The notes below the pieces were generated by a model. That model saw only the letters and a program-made list of their open reading frames with translations. It did not search any database and was not told where the DNA came from. Shown piece by piece: positions 54,101-63,068 of a stretch of DNA of 64,000 bases; the first letter of the stretch is position 1, and each line of letters starts with the position of its first letter. The stretch lies in NCBI RefSeq assembly GCF_000186265.1, contig NC_014934.1:1736001-1800000 (forward strand), written 5' to 3'. The position numbers and the translations under genes are program-made. The stretch comes from Cellulophaga algicola DSM 14237 (GTDB taxonomy: Bacteria; Bacteroidota; Bacteroidia; Flavobacteriales; Flavobacteriaceae).

Positions 54101-55150
54101 ATGAGCGATTTTCATTCTTTAAAAGTTTCTACGATACAGCAATTAACGTCTAGTTCAGTTGCCATTACTTTTGCTATTCCAGATGATTTAAAAGATACCT
54201 TTACGTTTAGTGCAGGGCAATACATTACCATTAGTAAAGAAATAAATGGAGTTGAGGTTAGAAGAGCCTATTCTATATCTTCAGTTCCCGCTTCGGGTAA
54301 AATTACGGTAGGTGTTAAAAAAATAACCGATGGTACATTCTCTGTATATGCCAATGATAATATTAAAGTGGGTGATGTTCTTGAAGTGATGCCACCAGAA
54401 GGACGTTTTGTTTTTCAGCCAAGCAATTCTGCTAAGCATGTTGCAGCATTTGTTGCCGGTAGCGGAATTACACCAATTATGAGTATTGCAGAAACTGTTT
54501 TAAAGAGTCACCTGAATAGTACTTTTGTTTTGGTTTATGGAAATCAGAATACAGAAGAGGTTATGTTTTCTAAAGAAATAGAGGCCCTACAAAAACAATA
54601 TAATAATCGGTTTTTTGTACAGCATGTATTTAGTAGAATAAATCAAGAAGGAGCTCTTTTTGGTAGAATAGAGGGGTCTACGGTAAATTATATCGTAAAA
54701 AATAAATTTAAAGACACTGCATTTGATGCCTTTTACCTTTGCGGACCGGAAGAAATGATAGATTTGGTTTCCGAAAAATTACAAGCGGCAAACGTTGCTA
54801 AAGAAAAAATTCATTTTGAATTATTCACCTCATCAGAGACTGTAGATACTATGGCAGAGAATTTAGATGGTGCAACACAGGTTCAGGTTATTGTAGATGA
54901 TGAAACATTTACATTTTCTATGGATAAAAAAATGTTAGTATTAGATGCTGTTTTAAAAGAAAATATAGACGCTCCGTATTCTTGCCAAGGCGGAGTATGC
55001 AGTAGTTGTATTGCTAGGGTCACCGAAGGAAAAGCTGAAATGGTTAAGAATCAAATTTTAACCGATGGAGAAATTGCAGAAGGATTGATCTTAACATGTC
55101 AAGCACATCCATTAACACCTACATTAAAGGTAGATTTTGATGATGTATAA
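54101..55150 (+). CDS. ferredoxin--NAD(P)H reductase of the PaaE type
   Basis: A 349-residue protein. The FAD domain (about 1-100) has VRRAYSISSVP. The NAD(P) domain (100-235) has VAGSGITPIMSIAETVL and FYLCGPEEMI. The C-terminal plant-type 2Fe-2S domain has the ligands PYSCQGGVCSSCIARV and a final Cys in LILTCQAHP. It passes electrons from NAD(P)H to an oxygenase or desaturase. In true PaaE this is the phenylacetyl-CoA epoxidase, but no paa genes are here, so the partner is unknown. Confidence 0.9.
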   Translation: MSDFHSLKVSTIQQLTSSSVAITFAIPDDLKDTFTFSAGQYITISKEINGVEVRRAYSISSVPASGKITVGVKKITDGTFSVYANDNIKVGDVLEVMPPEGRFVFQPSNSAKHVAAFVAGSGITPIMSIAETVLKSHLNSTFVLVYGNQNTEEVMFSKEIEALQKQYNNRFFVQHVFSRINQEGALFGRIEGSTVNYIVKNKFKDTAFDAFYLCGPEEMIDLVSEKLQAANVAKEKIHFELFTSSETVDTMAENLDGATQVQVIVDDETFTFSMDKKMLVLDAVLKENIDAPYSCQGGVCSSCIARVTEGKAEMVKNQILTDGEIAEGLILTCQAHPLTPTLKVDFDDV

Positions 55151-55174
55151 CCTCAAAATATAGAGATTAGTATG

Positions 55175-55215
55175 AAACAGGAATATAAATGCGTGCGTTT
55201 TATTCCTGTTTTTTT
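55175..55215. terminator. bidirectional terminator between reductase and patatin genes
   Basis: AAACAGGAAT (55175-55184) pairs with ATTCCTGTTT (55202-55211) around a 17-base loop that can partly pair, followed by TTTTT. Confidence 0.75.
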
Positions 55216-55996
55216 ATGTTTTTGATAAAATTTCAAATTGCCTACAAGCATGTTCATAACCTATGGTATATGCTTTTTCAATAGCTTTGCGGTCTAACAT
55301 GCCAATATGCTCTAAGTCTGGCGATTCAAATAGTAAATCACAAGATTTTAATTTAGTTTTAGAAGCAGCATAGATCATTAAGCCTGTAACTCTACCCGTT
55401 AATTGGTAAGTGTTTTTTAGATCTTTTTTGTCTAGTTTGCTTACAATAGAAACGTTACTACCAATAATGTATGTACATTTCTCATATAAAGGTTCAGCAG
55501 GAAAATTGTTCATGATTCCTCCATCAACGTATAATTGACCTTTTACTTCAATAGGACTAAATACTGGTGGTAATGCTGCAGATGCCAATAAAGGTCTAAT
55601 TAGCTCTCCAGTAGAGAAAAATTCAGCATTTCCATCTTGAATATTGGTAGCAACTATATGTAATTCCTTTTGTAATGATTCAAAACTATCTTCTGGAAAA
55701 TAGGCTTTAAAAAAGCGGATGTATTTATCAGTATCCATAAATCCTGCTTTCGCGATAGTCAAAAACTGATAATTAAATAAGGGAGTAGTTTTAAAGAAAT
55801 GCAACATATCTTCAATAGAATTTCCATTAGCATATAAAGCCCCTACTAAAGCACCTACACTACTTCCTGTAACAGATTTTGCTTCAATCCCGAATTCCTG
55901 CATGGCTTTAATAAGTCCAATGTGTGCCATTCCTCTAACACCTCCACCTGATAATACTAGTCCGATTGATTTATTACTTGACAATTCTTTGGTCAT
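55214..55996 (-). CDS. patatin-like phospholipase (RssA type)
   Basis: A 260-residue cytoplasmic patatin. The oxyanion hole is SGGGVRGMAHIG, the nucleophile GSSVG (Ser near residue 46), and the dyad aspartate is in YVDGGIMNN. Length is that of RssA/YchK. It hydrolyses acyl esters of phospholipids or related lipids. Single gene; the upstream region 55997-56237 has no gene. Confidence 0.92.
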   Translation of the reverse strand: MTKELSSNKSIGLVLSGGGVRGMAHIGLIKAMQEFGIEAKSVTGSSVGALVGALYANGNSIEDMLHFFKTTPLFNYQFLTIAKAGFMDTDKYIRFFKAYFPEDSFESLQKELHIVATNIQDGNAEFFSTGELIRPLLASAALPPVFSPIEVKGQLYVDGGIMNNFPAEPLYEKCTYIIGSNVSIVSKLDKKDLKNTYQLTGRVTGLMIYAASKTKLKSCDLLFESPDLEHIGMLDRKAIEKAYTIGYEHACRQFEILSKT

Positions 55997-56119
55997 ATAT
56001 AGGTGTATTTTGAAAGCACTCCGCTCAAATTTACCATAAAATAGCTGTTAAAGGCTTAATTTTTCTGACCCTTTAGTTGGTTTATTAATTTTAACGTGAT
56101 TTCTGAGACTTAAGGTTGC

Positions 56120-56129
56120 AGTTCATCGA
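56120..56129 (+). promoter_or_regulatory. GTTCATCGAT motif in the gap upstream of the patatin gene
   Basis: An exact copy of the 10-mer found near sprE, here extended to the perfect palindrome TTCATCGATGAA (56121-56132). Possible operator; regulator unknown. Confidence 0.25.
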
Positions 56130-56177
56130 TGAAATAATAGTACTAAGAGAAATTATGGGAAATCTTTCTTCTTTATA

Positions 56178-56215
56178 AAACACTAAAACCAACTGATAAG
56201 TTGGTTTTAGTGTTT
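56178..56215 (-). terminator. terminator of the SusC-SusD-hydrolase-kinase operon
   Basis: A 17-bp perfect stem (AAACACTAAAACCAACT in the left arm) with a GATA loop, 22 bases after the stop of the kinase gene on the minus strand. Confidence 0.85.
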
Positions 56216-56237
56216 CTGCAACTCCTATTGTTTTTAC

Positions 56238-57224
56238 TTAGTTTAGAAGTGTTTTACGTGCTCCTTTTAATAATTCTACTCGTTTTTCTAAGCTTATTTC
56301 TAATGGTAATTGGGCCAATCCTATAATTCTTCTGATGATTTCTATGGCCACAAATTTTTCACACAATTCCTCATCTAGCGGGCATGAATTTTTATAATGT
56401 CGTAAGGCTTTTTTAATTGTTTCTTCTGGTTGTTCTGCCATTTTTAAATGTGCAATAGTTACTCCTATCTCAAATTCTGCAATACCGAAAAAGCAAAATT
56501 CAGGATCTATTATTCTTACTCCGGAACCTGTTTTTAACCAACTACCAGGAAAGTAATCTCCATGCAATAATGTAGTGCCATCTTCTAAATATAGCTTTCC
56601 GAGTTCTAGAACTTCTTTTTTTAGTTGTTCATCTTGTTTCAATATATTGGCATGTTGTTGTAAGCCAGGTAAAATTTCATCTAAATTAATTCCATTCTCT
56701 TCTACATAGGGGTACTTAAAAATATGCTCGTGATTAAGCTCTCGCATTTTTTTGTTAGTAATTTTTTTCTCTACGGTATTAGAGGTAATGGTATTATGAA
56801 GTTTCGAAATAAAAAATATAATGGTGAGTAGGTCTTCTTCAGAAATAACTTCGCCTTGTTGATAGAGGTATGAATAGTCTTTTCCTTTTCCTAAATCATC
56901 CATTAACATAACGCTATTTTCCTTATCTAACCCTATAAGATCTGGCATCATTAGTTTTAGCTGAGGTATATCATTTATCAACCTGTAAAACTCTGCTTCA
57001 CGTAAAACACGTTCTAAAGGTGCAGCTACTTGAGGATATTTCTCTACATAGTCTCTACTCTGTTTAATGATGAAGGATCTCTTGTTAGTTACTATCCGAA
57101 GCGTGAAATTCATATTCCCTTCTCCGGGTTTTTCTACCGAAAGAATAGTTTCACCCTCATAAATCCATTTTTTTGATTGAAGATATGAGTTCAGTTCTGA
57201 TATGGTATTGTTTAGTTTTATCAC
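56238..57224 (-). CDS. APH-fold kinase (aminoglycoside phosphotransferase superfamily), probable sugar or nucleoside kinase
   Basis: A 328-residue protein with the APH/choline-kinase fold. MNFTLRIVTNKRSFIIKQSR gives the ATP-binding lysine. The catalytic loop is LLHGDYFPGSWLKTG, and the Mg-binding aspartate is in VRIIDPEFCFFG. The IIDPEF ending resembles methylthioribose kinases, which phosphorylate a ribose derivative. It lies 5 bases after the nucleoside hydrolase gene, so ribose released from nucleosides or a related sugar is a plausible substrate (inference). Antibiotic resistance is unlikely. Confidence 0.75.
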   Translation of the reverse strand: MIKLNNTISELNSYLQSKKWIYEGETILSVEKPGEGNMNFTLRIVTNKRSFIIKQSRDYVEKYPQVAAPLERVLREAEFYRLINDIPQLKLMMPDLIGLDKENSVMLMDDLGKGKDYSYLYQQGEVISEEDLLTIIFFISKLHNTITSNTVEKKITNKKMRELNHEHIFKYPYVEENGINLDEILPGLQQHANILKQDEQLKKEVLELGKLYLEDGTTLLHGDYFPGSWLKTGSGVRIIDPEFCFFGIAEFEIGVTIAHLKMAEQPEETIKKALRHYKNSCPLDEELCEKFVAIEIIRRIIGLAQLPLEISLEKRVELLKGARKTLLN

Positions 57225-57229
57225 CTTAC

Positions 57230-58288
57230 TTATTTTTTATAACTAGCTATTAATTTTTGATGGTAACCGGGTACTACATCAAAGCAATATTTTACAGGCG
57301 TGCCTTTAGTTTCATCACAAAGTAGGTACTGTTTAAATACCTGATTTTTATTTTCTTTGATGGTATCATCGAGATGCAGTTCTAAACGCGCTAATAGTGG
57401 TTCTGAAACAATATCTTCTGGTGCAATGATATAATGACTTGCTAGAGCATCAAAAGGATTAAAGCCAGTAGCTCCTTGTCCCGTCCATTGTTCTATCCAT
57501 GGTTGAGAAGCTGTAGCTAACCATTTCATAGCAGGGTTGATGGTTTTTAAGGTATCTAAATCTTGTTGTTCTATCCAAACTTTACTAGATATTTCAAAAG
57601 GACATAATACAACGGGTACCTCATTATCTAAAAGAACTTGAAAAGCGGCATTATCTAAATCAAAATTCAAATCTTTGGCTATAACCCCTTTGGTTCCAAT
57701 ATTAAAATGGTCCTTAGCGGTTCTGCGACCAGCAACCAACACCACTTCAATTATTTGCGATTTCAGGTCAGGATATTTCAGTAGCAATACACCAATATTC
57801 GTTGCAGGGCCAATTGCTAAAATAGTTAAGCGCTCTTTTTTCAAAGCAGATGCTAAAGCTTCAACAGCATCACTGGTCATTACATTGTTGCTATCGATAG
57901 GTTTTCCTGCCCCTTTAAAGACCGGAATTTTCTGATCTATAAATTCAGTATTTATATAGTTACCAATAGTAAACGCATTTTCAATACTGTTATTTCCAAA
58001 GACGGTACTCATACCTATTATTTCAATATTGTCTGCATTTAATAATTGTAAAACAGCATAACCATCATCAACATCTGAATATCCTGGTCTATTGATGTTT
58101 TTCATGCCAACGGCTAGATCAGCATCAATCCATACCTTTTTTGTGCCCTCAACTTTTACTTCAATGGGTACTTCTTCTTTCTTTATTTCTGTTTGAATAT
58201 TAGTTTTCTTATCCTTAGAATTACATGACGTAAACATTGCAATTGTTAATAAAATACCGAATAGTTTAATTTTTTGTATCATAATCAT
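57230..58288 (-). CDS. inosine-uridine-type nucleoside hydrolase, lipoprotein
   Basis: A 352-residue protein with lipobox TIAMFTSCNSKDK (Cys22), so it is exported. Its start may be the second codon set MIQKIKLFG. The Ca-binding, catalytic Asp cluster that begins these enzymes reads WIDADLAVGMKNINRPGYSD followed by VDDGYAVLQ, with an insertion compared with the usual DTDPGxDDxxA. ILAIGPATNIGVLLLKYPDL and FNLDNAAFQVLL-like stretches fit the fold. It splits nucleosides into base and ribose. The neighbours SusC/SusD suggest it acts on imported substrate. Confidence 0.85.
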   Translation of the reverse strand: MIMIQKIKLFGILLTIAMFTSCNSKDKKTNIQTEIKKEEVPIEVKVEGTKKVWIDADLAVGMKNINRPGYSDVDDGYAVLQLLNADNIEIIGMSTVFGNNSIENAFTIGNYINTEFIDQKIPVFKGAGKPIDSNNVMTSDAVEALASALKKERLTILAIGPATNIGVLLLKYPDLKSQIIEVVLVAGRRTAKDHFNIGTKGVIAKDLNFDLDNAAFQVLLDNEVPVVLCPFEISSKVWIEQQDLDTLKTINPAMKWLATASQPWIEQWTGQGATGFNPFDALASHYIIAPEDIVSEPLLARLELHLDDTIKENKNQVFKQYLLCDETKGTPVKYCFDVVPGYHQKLIASYKK

Positions 58289-58291
58289 ATT

Positions 58292-59743
58292 TTAATCTTT
58301 TTCCCACCAACCTTTACTATTGATATTATCTCCGCCAATTCTGGCAGATGCTTCCTGGTAATTGGCATTGTTTGAAGCTTGTTCTGACTCTGGATATAAA
58401 TACCGAACGGGATATTTTCCTTCATTGAAATTATCAGGCCCTGCTTTTAAATTAGGAATTCCCGTTCTCCGGACGTTAAACCAAGCTTCGTGTCCTACAG
58501 AAATTAGACTAAGCCACTTCTGAGCTAGTATCTTAGTAATATCATTTTCACTTCCATCTAACGCTATTTCTGGCCTTGTCATATAATCTACAGGTAAAAC
58601 AGTATTGTAATATTCAAAACTTGCTGCAATTGCGTTTTCATAATAGGTAGCTGCATTTCCAGAAATATAACCTTTTGCAACAGCTTCTGCTAAGGCAAAT
58701 TGTGTTTCGGAATATTGCATGTATTGGGCATCAACACCATCTGGAGCATCTCGGAAAATACTTCCGAATAAAGAAATTTTATTTAAGTCAATACCACTAC
58801 TAGATATTGTGTTTGTTGATTGACCGTTTAGTAAACCAGTATATTCTGGGGTGGCATTATTTTTTGTTGCTGCTGTAGGACTATAAAGTACAGCCATACG
58901 AGGGTCATTCCAAGATTTCAAAACCGAATCTACTGTTGCAGTCATTGAATGCTCTCTGTAGGTCCCAGAAGAGGCATTAAACAAAGGAAACTGGTTTGGC
59001 GCAGAACTTAAGTAGGGCACTACAGCATTATCCGCATTTGATTGCATTAAGTTGCCAGAATCAGCTAAGGTCTGTAACGCATTAAAATCTGGACTTCTTT
59101 TACTAATGCGCATGAGATAGCGTACCTGTAGGGAGTTGGCAAATTTTACCCATTTCGTTAAATCGCCATTAAACAACACATCACCCTCAATAGTTGCATT
59201 ACTGTTCTCTAATAGGGTAACGGAGTTTCTTAATACCGCAATAATACCTGTTTCTGGATCTGTGTAGATACTTTCTTGAGTGTCATATTTAGGTAAAAAA
59301 GCACCTTCTAATGCGCCTAATGCTTCTGTATATGGAACATCATTCCATAAATCAGTAAGTTGAGAGAATAGATAGCTCTGCATAATAGCGCCAACCGCAT
59401 TGTAGGCTTCATTAGAGGCTTTTGAAGCTTTTATAGATTGAATGTCTGATAGCAATCCAAAAATAGCATTCCAGTATTCACTATTAGAGCCCATTTCATA
59501 ACGATCTATACGTTCAAATTCTATACTTGCCGAGAACTGCGCCAAATAATTAGACTGTCTAAAGCCTTGCTCATAGGCATTTAAATCTGAAGAAACGGAG
59601 ATTACATTGGTCAACAAAAATTGCGGACTTACCGTTTCTGGATTGTTATTGTTTTCATTAATTTCATCAAAATCTTCTGTACATGCGGTAAAAAAAGTAC
59701 CAGAAATGACTAGTGCTAAAAATAGCGGTATATGTTTTTTCAT
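58292..59743 (-). CDS. SusD/RagB-family outer-membrane lipoprotein
   Basis: A 483-residue lipoprotein with lipobox SGTFFTACTEDFDEINENNN (Cys20). Helical TPR-like SusD architecture (SusD-like_2 type) is indicated by QFLLTNVISVSSDLNAYEQG, VKFANSLQVRYLMRISKRSP and the C-terminal GHEAWFNVRRTGIPNL. It lies on the cell surface and forms the lid of the SusC transporter encoded 4 bases upstream. The ligand is probably a nucleoside or related compound, judged by the hydrolase downstream. Confidence 0.9.
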   Translation of the reverse strand: MKKHIPLFLALVISGTFFTACTEDFDEINENNNNPETVSPQFLLTNVISVSSDLNAYEQGFRQSNYLAQFSASIEFERIDRYEMGSNSEYWNAIFGLLSDIQSIKASKASNEAYNAVGAIMQSYLFSQLTDLWNDVPYTEALGALEGAFLPKYDTQESIYTDPETGIIAVLRNSVTLLENSNATIEGDVLFNGDLTKWVKFANSLQVRYLMRISKRSPDFNALQTLADSGNLMQSNADNAVVPYLSSAPNQFPLFNASSGTYREHSMTATVDSVLKSWNDPRMAVLYSPTAATKNNATPEYTGLLNGQSTNTISSSGIDLNKISLFGSIFRDAPDGVDAQYMQYSETQFALAEAVAKGYISGNAATYYENAIAASFEYYNTVLPVDYMTRPEIALDGSENDITKILAQKWLSLISVGHEAWFNVRRTGIPNLKAGPDNFNEGKYPVRYLYPESEQASNNANYQEASARIGGDNINSKGWWEKD

Positions 59744-59747
59744 TTTC

Positions 59748-62700
59748 TTAAAATTCAGTTTTTAGACTAATTCCAAAGCTTCTTGTAGAGGGGTATGAAA
59801 AGTCTTCCACACCATAGGTGATACTTTGTTCTTGTAATGCATTTAATTCAGGATCAAAATGTGGGTTTTCGGTAAATAGTAATAAATTACTACCTACTAA
59901 ACCAAGTTTAATTTTGTTGAACCCAATAGCGTTTACCAATTGATCAGGGAAATTAAAATAGATGCTAACCTGTCTTAATTTTACATAAGAAGCATCATAT
60001 AAAGCACTAGCTTCATTACCACGATCAAAAAACGTGTTGTTGTAATCTTGGGCAGAAACTACGGTGGTATTTGCTGCATATTGCGGAGCGTCTGCAGTGC
60101 CAATATTAACGACCCCAGCACCAATAATTCCGTTTTCTCTACCTTCAAGCGTTTCTTTTAAAACGCCAGAAGTACTTCCTAATGCTTTTGTTCTAGAAAC
60201 AATTGTTCCGCCCTGTCTCCAATCAAATAAGAAGGTGAAATCTAAATTTTTATAGGAGAATTTGTTGTTAAACCCTACTTGAAAATCTGCATTGTAGTTT
60301 CCTAATAAGCGAAGGTTAGGATCTTGAATTGGGAATCCGTTAGCATCATGAACTACTTGCCCATCTACTTGTACGAAACCGGTTCCATACATATCCCCAA
60401 CACGACCATTTTCACGAGCAATATAGAATACCGTATTTGAGCCACCACCACCTGAAAAGATGTTGGCAGTACCCGTAACAAATTGAGTAACACCTTCGGG
60501 TAGTTCTGTTACAATACTTTTTGCAGTAGAGAAATTTACAGAGCTTTGCCATTGAAAATCTGCTTTTTCAATAATAGTCCCGCTAACCAAAGCTTCAAAA
60601 CCTCTCGTACGCACTTTACCACCATTGACATTAAAATTACCAAAACCACTGGCTTCGGAAATAGGTCTAGATATAATTTGATCGACACTTGTATTTTGAT
60701 AGCCTGCAATGTCTACTTGTAAACGTCCATCTAAAAACCAAGCCTCTAAACCTGCTTCAAAAGCATTTAATCGTTCTGGCTTTAGATTTGCATTTTTAAG
60801 AACATTTTCATTGGTTACCCTAAAATCAGCACCATAATTTTGGTTCAGTAAAAAGTTTTGATTGTTTTGATAAGGATCGGTATCATTACCAACACTAGCC
60901 GCACTAAACCTTAAGTTTAAAAAGGATATCCCTTCTGGCATTTGAAACATATTACTAACCACATAACTAAACCCGGCAGAATAATATCCAAAAGAATTGC
61001 TATTTTCTGGCAATGTGCTACTCCAATCATTTCTATAGGTAAAATCAAAATAAAGCGAATTTTTATAAGCCAAATTTCCTGTTGCATAAACACTGTTTAT
61101 CCTTTTCGTAAATAAATTACTCTCAGCAACCAAAGCAGATTTAGAATTTGCTAAGGTATAAATATCCGGTATGGCTAATTGTGAGGCTTCGGTAAAACTA
61201 TATTTAATGTCCTGATCAAAACGGTTTGCACCGCCTGCAAGGGTGTATTTCCAATCATCATTGATGATGTCTTTATATGAGATTAAAATATCTGTATTTA
61301 ATTCTCTGAAATACACATTGTCCTCTCTAAAAGACCCTTCGGAGTTTGCATTGGTGCTTACAGCGCGCCTAAATTCTCGCTTGTCATTATAAGTATCAAT
61401 ACCTGCCCGCACGGTAACATCAAGCTTATTTGTTATGTTATATATAGCAGAAGCGTTTCCTAAAAATCTATTTTTATTGAAGCTATTGGTATTCTCAAAA
61501 ACCGTTAAGTAGGGGTTTGTTAACCAATTGTAGTTTATGTCAAAATGTTGCACATTAGTTTGGCCTGCTTGCCAGTACTCTTTTAGCGATGCTACATTTG
61601 CTTGTCTACCGGTCCAATTAAAACCATAAAGCGGATTCTCATAGCCATAACCTAGGTTAGGACGGTTACCACTCCGAGTATTTATATAATTGACAAATGC
61701 ATTTACATTGAGTTTATCGCTTAATATTTGATTTACGCTTAGTGAAATACCATCTCTATCTAAATCTGTATTTGGTATGATACCTTCGTTTCTTAAATTA
61801 GTATAGGATAAACGGCTACTGCCATTTTCCCCAGAAGAATTTATGGCGATATTATTTTGTTTGGTCACCCCAGTTTTAAAAAAATTACGCACATTATCGG
61901 GATTAGATACCCATGGTGTTGCGGTAATTGGGGTATAGGTACCATCGGCAAAAGTCCTTGAAATTACATCACCTGCACGTACGGTGTTGCCGTTAATATC
62001 TTCAGACGGGCTATCAAACTGATTAATTAAGAGACCTTCATTTAATTTGGGTCCATAACTACTTAATCCGCCATCATTAACCCCTGCACCAGCGCCATTT
62101 TGGAATGAATAAGCACCATTAGAACCACCACCATAAACGTTCTGATATTCCGGTAACGTCAATAAGGTTTCAACCGTTAATGAGCTACTTGTTGTAACTC
62201 CAAACCCTTTCTTGTTTTTTCCTCTTTTAGTGGTAATGACTACAACTCCGTTTGCTGCTCTTGCGCCATATAATGCTGCAGAACCAGCTCCTTTTAATAT
62301 AGATATAGAAGCAATATCATCAGGACTAATCTCAGACCCACCATTACCAAAATCTACTTCTTGTAATGCACCATTATTTACGAGGTTACTGGTTATTTGT
62401 TCGTTACTAATAGGGACGCCATCTACTACAAATAGGGGCTGATTGCTGCCGCTTAAAGAGTTTTCGCCACGGATTACAATTCGAGATGAGGAACCTACAC
62501 CAGAAGAACCATTAGTTATTTGTACGCCAGCAACTTGTCCTGCAAGGCTGTTTACAACATTCGTTAAAGTAACTTCGGTTAATTTTTCTGGACCCACTGT
62601 AGTCACGGCAGATACTAATGATTGTTTCTCTCTTTCTATGCCTAATGCTGTAACTACAATTTCATTTAATTGTTCGGTATCGGTTTCTAGGATTATTTTT

Positions 62701-62966
62701 TTAGGAAAATTACCATTCGTAATAGTGATTTTTTGACTTTTATACCCAATTGATGTAATGTTGATTATAAAATTGGTGGTAGTTGTAGCTAAACTAAAAT
62801 TACCATCATCATCACTAGTGGTATAGTTATTTGTTGTTGTCTGATTTATGGTTACAAAAGGTATTGGTAGATTATCAGTATCGACCACAATTGCCTTATA
62901 CGTATTGGTTTGTGCAAATACGGTTAGGGCAAATAACTGGAATACAGTTATTAGTGCTATTTTCAT
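59748..62966 (-). CDS. SusC/RagA-family TonB-dependent outer-membrane transporter
   Basis: A 1072-residue barrel protein with signal peptide (ending VFAQ, about 19). It has a carboxypeptidase-D-like regulatory domain (about 22-95), a TonB box region, and a plug with VVNSLAGQVAGVQITNGSSG, the SusC hallmark DVSISILKGAGSAALYGARA-like segment (IASISILKGAGSAALYG), and VVITTKRGKNKKG. A large beta-barrel closes with RSFGISLKTEF, a terminal aromatic for Bam. It imports substrates with energy from TonB/ExbBD. First gene of the operon with SusD, hydrolase and kinase. Confidence 0.95.
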   Translation of the reverse strand: MKIALITVFQLFALTVFAQTNTYKAIVVDTDNLPIPFVTINQTTTNNYTTSDDDGNFSLATTTTNFIINITSIGYKSQKITITNGNFPKKIILETDTEQLNEIVVTALGIEREKQSLVSAVTTVGPEKLTEVTLTNVVNSLAGQVAGVQITNGSSGVGSSSRIVIRGENSLSGSNQPLFVVDGVPISNEQITSNLVNNGALQEVDFGNGGSEISPDDIASISILKGAGSAALYGARAANGVVVITTKRGKNKKGFGVTTSSSLTVETLLTLPEYQNVYGGGSNGAYSFQNGAGAGVNDGGLSSYGPKLNEGLLINQFDSPSEDINGNTVRAGDVISRTFADGTYTPITATPWVSNPDNVRNFFKTGVTKQNNIAINSSGENGSSRLSYTNLRNEGIIPNTDLDRDGISLSVNQILSDKLNVNAFVNYINTRSGNRPNLGYGYENPLYGFNWTGRQANVASLKEYWQAGQTNVQHFDINYNWLTNPYLTVFENTNSFNKNRFLGNASAIYNITNKLDVTVRAGIDTYNDKREFRRAVSTNANSEGSFREDNVYFRELNTDILISYKDIINDDWKYTLAGGANRFDQDIKYSFTEASQLAIPDIYTLANSKSALVAESNLFTKRINSVYATGNLAYKNSLYFDFTYRNDWSSTLPENSNSFGYYSAGFSYVVSNMFQMPEGISFLNLRFSAASVGNDTDPYQNNQNFLLNQNYGADFRVTNENVLKNANLKPERLNAFEAGLEAWFLDGRLQVDIAGYQNTSVDQIISRPISEASGFGNFNVNGGKVRTRGFEALVSGTIIEKADFQWQSSVNFSTAKSIVTELPEGVTQFVTGTANIFSGGGGSNTVFYIARENGRVGDMYGTGFVQVDGQVVHDANGFPIQDPNLRLLGNYNADFQVGFNNKFSYKNLDFTFLFDWRQGGTIVSRTKALGSTSGVLKETLEGRENGIIGAGVVNIGTADAPQYAANTTVVSAQDYNNTFFDRGNEASALYDASYVKLRQVSIYFNFPDQLVNAIGFNKIKLGLVGSNLLLFTENPHFDPELNALQEQSITYGVEDFSYPSTRSFGISLKTEF

Positions 62967-63012
62967 AGTAGTTTTTTTAAATAATAAATAAGATATTTAC
63001 ATAAAGTAAACT

Positions 63013-63032
63013 ACCTAGTTGTTTTACTAGGT
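63013..63032. promoter_or_regulatory. inverted repeat upstream of the SusC gene
   Basis: ACCTAGT and ACTAGGT form a 7-bp inverted repeat around TGTTTT, 46 bases before the SusC start on the minus strand. It could be an operator for the operon or a weak terminator of the DUF2064 gene. There is no strong U-tract. Confidence 0.35.
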
Positions 63033-63068
63033 TGATTTTCTTAATGCTGGTTGTATATTTTGGAAAAA

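Noticed and set aside
56238-57224. Aminoglycoside resistance gene
   Set aside because: The fold is shared with many small-molecule kinases. The operon context with a nucleoside hydrolase and SusCD points to catabolism.
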